From Mariniflexile sp. AS56 (lineage in GTDB: Bacteria; Bacteroidota; Bacteroidia; Flavobacteriales; Flavobacteriaceae), in the NCBI RefSeq assembly GCF_030552475.1, contig NZ_JAUPED010000007.1:62001-126000 (forward strand): a stretch of DNA of 64,000 bases, read 5' to 3'. The notes below the pieces were generated by a model. The model searched no databases. It was not told where the DNA came from and was given only the letters and a program-made list of their open reading frames with translations. Made by a program: the position numbers and the translations under genes. This document shows positions 58,664-64,000 of this stretch, in pieces. Each line of letters starts with the position of its first letter. Position 1 is the first letter of the stretch.

Positions 58664-59044
58664 ATGAAATTACAAGTTAACGAAATTAAAGCAGGTTTAC
58701 AACATTTTCATGGTACAGAAATGTTTTACCAAATCCCATTATTACGGACCCGATTTACAGATGGTTTAAAATATTTAGCTAATGTGGCAGATTGTTATTG
58801 GCTCATTACAGATACTTCAATGGTAGCCAAAAGTTTGATGAATCGAAGCGAGTTCATTACCATAGACTTTAAAAGATTCTCGGAAGAAAAACAAATTATA
58901 ACAGGTTATGAAGCAGAGATAATTTACACCGATGGTGACGATACTATTTTGGATAAACAAGGCTATCGAGTTACCGATTTTCCACTCGATGAATTACGAT
59001 TGTTCTTTGTGAATGATACACTAATGTTACCAAGCGAATACTAA
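58664..59044 (+). CDS. DUF6876-like element protein
   Basis: A 126-aa soluble protein without signal or membrane segment. The FTDGLKYLANVADCYWLITD core matches small proteins (DUF6876 type, from memory) common on Bacteroidetes conjugative and mobilisable elements, with a C-terminal acidic stretch (YTDGDDTILDKQGY). Function unknown. It lies between ssb and another small element gene. Confidence 0.65.
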   Translation: MKLQVNEIKAGLQHFHGTEMFYQIPLLRTRFTDGLKYLANVADCYWLITDTSMVAKSLMNRSEFITIDFKRFSEEKQIITGYEAEIIYTDGDDTILDKQGYRVTDFPLDELRLFFVNDTLMLPSEY

Positions 59045-59055
59045 AATCTAAAGCT

Positions 59056-59253
59056 ATGGTATATCTAAATTTTACAGACCTAAACGAGGAAGCTCAAAAC
59101 CGACTTTTGGAGGCTTCAAAAAAAGATGTGGAACGTAAATTTGGCGACGATATTCGCAAATACGTAAGGGAAAATTACACTTGTTTTGAAACGATGATAG
59201 AGGAAGAAGCATTACGAAATTTGTATTCCTATAAATTTGTATTTAATGTCTAA
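59056..59253 (+). CDS. small hypothetical element protein
   Basis: A 65-aa protein beginning MVYLNFTDLNEEAQNRLLEA, largely helical and acidic, with KFGDDIRKYVRENY and a C-terminal EEEALRNLYSYKF. Similar small proteins accompany ssb and mob genes in Bacteroidetes elements; no function recognised. It is 11 bp downstream of the previous gene and followed by a terminator. Confidence 0.6.
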   Translation: MVYLNFTDLNEEAQNRLLEASKKDVERKFGDDIRKYVRENYTCFETMIEEEALRNLYSYKFVFNV

Positions 59254-59275
59254 TTTTCTAAACTTTATAATCAAG

Positions 59276-59303
59276 CACCTCTAAATTTTAGAGGTGTTTT
59301 TTT
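59276..59303 (+). terminator. Rho-independent terminator
   Basis: CACCTCTAAA (59276-59285) pairs with TTTAGAGGTG (59287-59296), effectively an 8-bp stem with a small A/T loop, followed by seven T. It closes the two small genes. Confidence 0.9.
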
Positions 59304-59399
59304 GCAAATCATTTAATTCAATAAAAAAGTGTATCTTTATTTTGCTGAAAATTAGCATTCAAATTTACGTATGGTTATCCATTTTTCGACTTTCGCCGA

Positions 59400-59671
59400 T
59401 AACCATACTCATCAAAAAATAACATATCGGAAAATCATTTTCCTAGAAAATGGCAATCGGTTTTTTAACCGGATTGAATGGATTTTTGTCACGCTTGCGC
59501 GTGACGAAAAGGAATAGCAAGAGGGTAACACGCTGCGCGATGTTTCGGATTCCTTTTCGTTTTTAAGTAGTTGAATATTAGTGATTTAAATATGTATTAA
59601 TTTCCTAACTATCAACGATTTGCGACAAAGGGGCTGTAACTATCCATTTTTAGGGAAGATTTTGCGACAAA
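59400..59671. other. structured candidate oriT region with inverted repeats
   Basis: Upstream of the mob genes lie several nested inverted repeats: CAATCGGTT/AACCGGATTG (about 59455-59476), GTCACGC/GCGTGAC (59488-59494 with 59499-59505), and a perfect 12-bp pair ACGAAAAGGAAT (59504-59515) with ATTCCTTTTCGT (59549-59560). An 11-bp direct repeat TTTGCGACAAA occurs at 59619-59629 and 59661-59671. Inverted repeats immediately 5' of relaxase genes are the normal look of an origin of transfer; the nick site is not identified. Inference from position and structure. Confidence 0.5.
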
Positions 59672-59681
59672 ACGGCGAATT

Positions 59682-60062
59682 ATGGACTCATTTATTGGTA
59701 TTAGATTTAAAAAGGAAACAGCTATACGTTTTCAAGAATTTTCAAGAACACACTTCAAATCACATACAGAAGCGATGGCAGCGATGCTCGATTTTTTCCT
59801 TTACAATGAAATTTCTCCGAAGGAAAAATTTGGTCCAACAGGACGCACCATCGAAGCGAACTTGTTGAAACGCATCAATGCAGTAATTGCCATAATTCGG
59901 GATATAGAAAAGACGCAGACCAAACCGACGGTAGCCATGATGGAAACTCTTTTTCAGACCGACGCACCAACCAAAAAATCTTTGATTTTAGAAAAGAAAT
60001 TTGTCGAAGAAATGAAGGAAGTAAGCTTTCGTGAAAAACAGAATGATACCAACTCACTTTAA
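59682..60062 (+). CDS. BfmA/BtgA-type mobilisation accessory protein
   Basis: A 126-aa protein that would help the relaxase at the origin of transfer. The N-terminus (FIGIRFKKETAIRFQEFSRT, HTEAMAAMLDFFLYNEI) looks like a ribbon-helix-helix DNA-binding module of Bacteroidetes BfmA/BtgA proteins, followed by a coiled helical part (NLLKRINAVIAIIRDIEKTQ). It is 11 bp before the relaxase gene and just after the inverted-repeat region. An overlapping frame at 59620-59868 was judged a shadow because the +59682 frame has the family motifs. Confidence 0.8.
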   Translation: MDSFIGIRFKKETAIRFQEFSRTHFKSHTEAMAAMLDFFLYNEISPKEKFGPTGRTIEANLLKRINAVIAIIRDIEKTQTKPTVAMMETLFQTDAPTKKSLILEKKFVEEMKEVSFREKQNDTNSL

Positions 60063-60073
60063 TTTTTAGAACC

Positions 60074-61105
60074 ATGTATATCACAATAACAGCACAAAAA
60101 TTAGGAGGCACATACTCCCAAAGTTCCGCAGATTTTGTAGGTTATCTTGAGAAAGAAAACCAAAGTCTGGAGCAAGAGCATATAGAAAACTTTTTTAATC
60201 AATATGGAGATGAGATTTCCGCCGAGGAAGTGGTAAAAGATATTGATGGAAATACAGCTAAACTGAAGAAGACCGAGCCCAAATTTTATTCTATTACGGT
60301 TAGTCCTTCCAAATATGAATTATCCAAATTACAAAATAGCAGCGAAGACTTAAAAAAGTATACACGTGAATTGATGAAGGATTACGTGATGTCTTTCAAC
60401 AGAGAAATCAACAGTCGTCCGCTTACCATGGATGATATTAAATATTATGCAAAAATTGAACACGAAAGAACTTTTAAGGGTACTGACATTCAAGTTAAAG
60501 AAAATCAACCTTTCGCCACCAAAATACTTCAGCTAAAAAATGACATCCGTAAAATAGAAAGCGGAAAATTAGAAGGAAATGCGAAGATCAAAGAAATGGA
60601 AATAGCAAAATTGGAACGTGAAGCTCCCCATCAGCAAAACGGGAGGCGCATAGTTCAGGGCATGCCAAAGGCGGGAAATCAAAGTCATATCCACATTATT
60701 GTAAGCCGTAAAGATGCTTCCAATAGGTTTAGCTTGTCTCCGGGAAGCAAATACAAAGCTTCCGATGTTGAACTAAACGGAAAAACAGTAAAACGTGGAT
60801 TTGATCGCGATTCATTTTTTCAGAATGCCGAAAAAACATTTGATAAGACCTTCGGCTATCAAAGAAATTTTGCAGAAACCTACAAAGCAAGAAAGGATTT
60901 TATCAAGAATCCGAAAATATATTTTGCATCCTTGATGAAATTGCCCACTAATGAGAAAGCATTGGCCTTTAAAATTATGGGTAAAGCTGGTATTCCAATA
61001 ATGCCCAGTATTCCAGTAACGCAAGCACAGGTGGCTATGAAAATATTTAATAGACTACGGCGTGGGGCAGAAGTGGCGATTAAATCAAGTTCTATAGGAA
61101 TCTAA
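60074..61105 (+). CDS. relaxase-type mobilisation protein (DUF5712/MobB-like)
   Basis: A 343-aa protein predicted to nick and carry the transferred strand. It begins MYITITAQKLGGTYSQSSAD and contains KFYSITVSPSKYEL, an Arg/Lys-rich central helix (KIKEMEIAKLEREAP), and NQSHIHIIVSRKD, where His205 and His207 form an HxH-type relaxase metal site. The C-terminus is basic and hydrophobic. Bacteroidetes DUF5712 proteins with this layout are annotated as MobB relaxases. It lies between the BfmA-like gene and the coupling ATPase, the canonical order. Confidence 0.8.
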   Translation: MYITITAQKLGGTYSQSSADFVGYLEKENQSLEQEHIENFFNQYGDEISAEEVVKDIDGNTAKLKKTEPKFYSITVSPSKYELSKLQNSSEDLKKYTRELMKDYVMSFNREINSRPLTMDDIKYYAKIEHERTFKGTDIQVKENQPFATKILQLKNDIRKIESGKLEGNAKIKEMEIAKLEREAPHQQNGRRIVQGMPKAGNQSHIHIIVSRKDASNRFSLSPGSKYKASDVELNGKTVKRGFDRDSFFQNAEKTFDKTFGYQRNFAETYKARKDFIKNPKIYFASLMKLPTNEKALAFKIMGKAGIPIMPSIPVTQAQVAMKIFNRLRRGAEVAIKSSSIGI

Positions 61106-61114
61106 ATTAAGGAT

Positions 61115-62695
61115 ATGTTACAAGATCATTTTTTATTACTGCTTTTTATTGTTGGAATGTCCAGTGGGGTATTTTACGTGGTTTTCAGAATCAGTAAATA
61201 TGCTTTTTTTCTCAATAATTTAATGCTCGGAATCCTGATGCTATTTTTAAATCAGCAATTCGAACTTATCTTAATTGTACTCTTTATAGGCTGCCCTCTA
61301 CTATTAATTAACGTAGGAATGTATGTGTTTCTACATAAGGTAGATGCCTCTAGAAGCGGAGATAAAAAATATCAAGTGAATTTTACTACCGACAACGGAA
61401 ATTTCAAATTAGAAAATATTAAACGTGGTGCATCGGTCATAGGTTCTGCTGGAAGTGGAAAGACCGAAAGCGTGGTTTATGGATTTTTAAAACATTTCCG
61501 GAAAGAAAGCTTTTGCGGAATTATCCATGATTACAAAGATTTTGAATTGACCGAAATGGCATACCCACTTTTCAAAGAGAGTGATATGCCTTTTAAAACT
61601 ATTTCCTTCGATAAAATTATACATCGGGTAAACCCCATAGCGCCTCGTTATGTGGAGAACGAGGAAAGCGTTAATGAAGTTTCGAGGGTGTTGATTGAAA
61701 ATTTGTTGGAACAGCGTGAATCTGAAACATCAGGCACATCCAAATTCTTTAATGACGCGGCGGAAGGCTTGATAGGTGGGCTTATTTGGAAATTGAAAAC
61801 AAGTTATCCGAAATTCTGTACATTACCGCATTTGATTGCGATTTATCAATATTTAGATACCGATAGCCTTATTAAGTTTTTAGAAAACAACACTACTTCC
61901 AGAGCTATGGCAGATGCCTTTATTAGCGGAAAAGATTCGGAACGACAAACCGCAGGTGTAAAAAGTACTTTAGCGAATGCACTGAAACGAATTAGTACAC
62001 AACGTATTTTTATGGTATTATCGGCAGATGAAGTACCTCTAAATATAAACAGCCCTGAAAACCCCTGTGTTATTTCTGTAGTAAATAACCCCAAATTTGA
62101 AACGTCTTATTCGCCAGTGATTGCTACCATCATTCACACGATTACCAAACAAATGAGTGTTCGAAATTCTAAACCGTCTTTTCTATTAATGGAAGAAGCA
62201 CCTACCATTCGATTGCTGAATATGCACCGTATTCCTGCAACATTGCGGAGTTATAACATTTCTACCGTATATGTGATGCAGGATAAGATTCAGAATGATA
62301 TGATGTATGGAGATAAAGCCAGCAAAGCGATTTTAAGTAATCTCTCTTATCAATTCTTCGGCAAAGTCAACGATCCAGACACCGCAAAATATTACGAACG
62401 CTTTTTTGAGATTGTGAAAGATTCCACAAAAAGCGTGAGTCGTGGTCACAATTTAGATTTTGATACAAGGATAACAACGGGAGAAAAGGAAATTCCAAAA
62501 ATTAGGGCAGATGTTTTTTTTAGGCTGAAACAAGGTGAGTTTATAACGTATGCTGATGGAAAGGATAAAAAAGTTCAGTTTAAATTACAGAATATTGAAA
62601 GAGCGCTTCCTAAAGAGTCTAATCAATTTTCAAAGGCTGATTTGGAAGCTAATTTTGAGAGAATTTATAAGGAAGCTAAATCAATTTTTGAATAG
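61115..62695 (+). CDS. type IV coupling protein (TraG/MobC-type ATPase)
   Basis: A 526-aa membrane ATPase that links the relaxase-DNA complex to a conjugative pore. Two to three N-terminal membrane helices (about 5-90) precede the ATPase with Walker A GSAGSGKTES (110-119), a FCGIIHDYKDFEL region, and Walker B-like FLLMEEAPT. Further family motifs are FNDAAEGLIGGLIW and STVYVMQDKIQNDMMYG. Nine bp after the relaxase gene. No type IV secretion genes appear in the window, so the element is probably mobilisable rather than self-transmissible. Confidence 0.88.
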   Translation: MLQDHFLLLLFIVGMSSGVFYVVFRISKYAFFLNNLMLGILMLFLNQQFELILIVLFIGCPLLLINVGMYVFLHKVDASRSGDKKYQVNFTTDNGNFKLENIKRGASVIGSAGSGKTESVVYGFLKHFRKESFCGIIHDYKDFELTEMAYPLFKESDMPFKTISFDKIIHRVNPIAPRYVENEESVNEVSRVLIENLLEQRESETSGTSKFFNDAAEGLIGGLIWKLKTSYPKFCTLPHLIAIYQYLDTDSLIKFLENNTTSRAMADAFISGKDSERQTAGVKSTLANALKRISTQRIFMVLSADEVPLNINSPENPCVISVVNNPKFETSYSPVIATIIHTITKQMSVRNSKPSFLLMEEAPTIRLLNMHRIPATLRSYNISTVYVMQDKIQNDMMYGDKASKAILSNLSYQFFGKVNDPDTAKYYERFFEIVKDSTKSVSRGHNLDFDTRITTGEKEIPKIRADVFFRLKQGEFITYADGKDKKVQFKLQNIERALPKESNQFSKADLEANFERIYKEAKSIFE

Positions 62696-62914
62696 AGAAT
62701 TTATTTAAATTACAAAAATGCCAACCTAGATAAATATAAAAATTTTATAAGAAATTATGAGTCTCTTTTGAAGATTAACAAAATATTATTTTTTAAATTG
62801 TACAACAAATAAATGATGACGCTTGTAATACAGACTTACCCAAAATTACATGGATTTGTATGATTTTAGTATGCATATAAGCGATTTGTGGGCAATTTTA
62901 AAAAAAAAAACTGA

Positions 62915-63859
62915 ATGGCAAGAGTATCTACCGACATAATAACTAGTGCATTTGCTTTGTTAGAAAGTAAAATCAGCTTGAATTCTCATTTGAATCTTCA
63001 AGATATAAATATTCATTTGGAAAATATACTTAGGGATATACTGAATATTATTTACACTGACCGACAGTTTATTAATTTAAACACAGAAAAAGGTAATTAT
63101 ACTTCTATTGATTTAGGAGATAATATTAATGATATTTCTTTTCAAGTTACATCCACTACAACACCTAAAAAAGTCCGTGAAACAATTTCGAAATATAAAG
63201 ATGATTACAATTTCAAAAAAGTAATAATGTTATATGGAAAAATACAAAAACCGAAAAGAACTATAGATTTCGAAACAGAAATTGATGGACGATTTAAGTT
63301 TGAAGAATGGGATTTCAGTATGTTAGTTGAAAATATTAACGACTGCAAAAGTCACGAAATCAATCAAATTCAACAAATTTTAATAAATGAAGTAATCCCT
63401 AAAATTTCTGATAACTTTAAAATAGAAGATGATTCAGGTACTGAACTCTGGGACAATCTCGAACAAAAAGATATTAGAAATTTCAAAGATAAATTACTAG
63501 ATGTAAACTCTAATATTCGAGATGCTAGAATTGAAATGTATTGTAGAGAAATAGCTTCAGGAAAGGTAGAATTAAGCAACTATTCAGAAAGAGAAATCAG
63601 TGCTATGAAATACCGAGTTTTTGAAATTTGTCAAAAAGAACTTTTAGACTTCTGTGATGAAAATGAGAAAAAAGAATTAACACATAAAGAAATTAATAAC
63701 CTTATTACAAACTATACAGAACAAGCATATAAGATAATAGAGGAAAGAACAAAAGATTACTCTTATCCATTTAAAAATAAAGACACATTAAAAAAAATAG
63801 TATTAGCATTAATAGATGAGTGCTATCTTTCTTTTGATGAAAAAGGTATTTACTTATGA
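62915..63859 (+). CDS. SMEK-domain protein, probable effector of an ABC-3C-like system
   Basis: A 314-aa protein without signal or membrane segments. Its N-terminal half (about 1-150) has the SMEK-domain pattern: LQDINIHLENILRDILN, then INLNTEKGNYTSIDLGDN and DISFQVTSTTTPKKVRETI, which resembles a PD-(D/E)xK-like nuclease core (SIDLGD...FQVTST...K). The C-terminal half (about 190-314) is helical. SMEK proteins have been described as parts of ABC-ATPase three-component (ABC-3C) conflict systems, from memory. Its stop overlaps the next gene's start by 4 bp (ATGA), and it sits as cargo after the mob genes. Function is inferred from family and context. Confidence 0.75.
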   Translation: MARVSTDIITSAFALLESKISLNSHLNLQDINIHLENILRDILNIIYTDRQFINLNTEKGNYTSIDLGDNINDISFQVTSTTTPKKVRETISKYKDDYNFKKVIMLYGKIQKPKRTIDFETEIDGRFKFEEWDFSMLVENINDCKSHEINQIQQILINEVIPKISDNFKIEDDSGTELWDNLEQKDIRNFKDKLLDVNSNIRDARIEMYCREIASGKVELSNYSEREISAMKYRVFEICQKELLDFCDENEKKELTHKEINNLITNYTEQAYKIIEERTKDYSYPFKNKDTLKKIVLALIDECYLSFDEKGIYL

Positions 63860-64000
63860 TAGCGACAAAAGAAAACGCAAAAAGGAGGTTGATGTATATT
63901 CAGAAAGAGGATTACAACTTTCTGGCGTATAATATATTACTTGTATTAAGTCAATTTAATGCCAATTCGGAAAGTTCAAGTTTCAAAGACTTTAGGAAAA
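63856..64000 (+). CDS. start of next gene, possible ABC-3C middle component, cut by the window edge
   Basis: ATG 63856, in the ATGA overlap with the SMEK gene, opens a frame that runs to the window end (48 codons). It begins MIATKENAKRRLMYIQKEDY and continues NFLAYNILLVLSQF. A small helical protein beginning with a hydrophobic NxLLVL segment fits the middle component of ABC-3C systems, but only the first part is visible, so the assignment rests on the overlap and the SMEK partner. Confidence 0.5.
   Translation, partial: MIATKENAKRRLMYIQKEDYNFLAYNILLVLSQFNANSESSSFKDFRK

Noticed and set aside
59620-59868. 82-residue plus-strand frame overlapping the BfmA-like gene
   Set aside because: The other frame, starting at 59682, has the ribbon-helix-helix family sequence and correct spacing to the relaxase; this one has no recognisable motif.

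Overview
The window comes from an AT-rich marine-type Bacteroidetes genome, most likely Flavobacteriaceae. Evidence: a hybrid two-component sensor (HTCS), many SPII lipoproteins with short lipoboxes, two type IX secretion (T9SS) C-terminal sorting domains, Bacteroidetes-type Mob proteins, and a polysaccharide-utilisation layout. No rRNA or tRNA gene was recognised.

About 1-56.5 kb is a carbohydrate-degradation region. The left end (0.1-1.0 kb) holds a broken sulfatase and a decayed jelly-roll fragment. An HTCS regulator (1.6-5.7 kb, minus) diverges from a long plus-strand series: GH3, GH29, two beta-helix proteins of GH141 type, two GH29, GH95, then a strong terminator at 20.8 kb. A second series (21.1-27.9 kb) encodes a T9SS-exported beta-helix/CBM6 protein, a surface Fn3 lipoprotein and a paralogous beta-helix protein. 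Relics of a GH29 gene and a beta-helix gene follow (28.2-28.9 kb). Next come a predicted helical enzyme of unrecognised family (29.7 kb), a patch of dead IS91/integrase/IS3 sequence (31.4-33.4 kb), a T9SS metallopeptidase, GH105, and a frameshifted paralogue of the helical enzyme. On the minus strand lie GH36 and a GH63-like gene split by a stop codon. The last series (43.4-54.0 kb) is DUF5107-TPR, GH88, a pectate-lyase-like beta-helix protein, GH29, a BNR_4 propeller and an MFS sugar porter. A propeller-HEAT-cytochrome c lipoprotein follows at 54.2 kb.

Taken together, four intact GH29, a GH95 and GH141-like proteins point to a fucose-rich glycan. GH88 and GH105 imply unsaturated uronic acids made by a lyase, and GH3 and GH36 would trim beta-linked and galactosyl residues. 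The exact substrate (fucoidan-like, rhamnogalacturonan-like or another fucosylated, uronate-rich glycan) is inference. No SusC/SusD pair and no intact sulfatase lie in the window, and several genes are broken, so the locus looks partly decayed or recently rearranged.

From about 56.7 kb the character changes. Truncated ends of an IS3 transposase, a GH33 sialidase and galE lie side by side, followed by non-coding repeats. A mobilisation module comes next: ssb, two small element genes, a structured candidate oriT, a BfmA/BtgA-type accessory protein, a DUF5712/MobB-type relaxase and a TraG/MobC-type coupling ATPase. Its cargo at the right edge is a SMEK-domain gene overlapping by 4 bp the start of another gene that runs off the window. 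This fits the beginning of an ABC-three-component (ABC-3C) type anti-phage system and is the most interesting system-level signal here.
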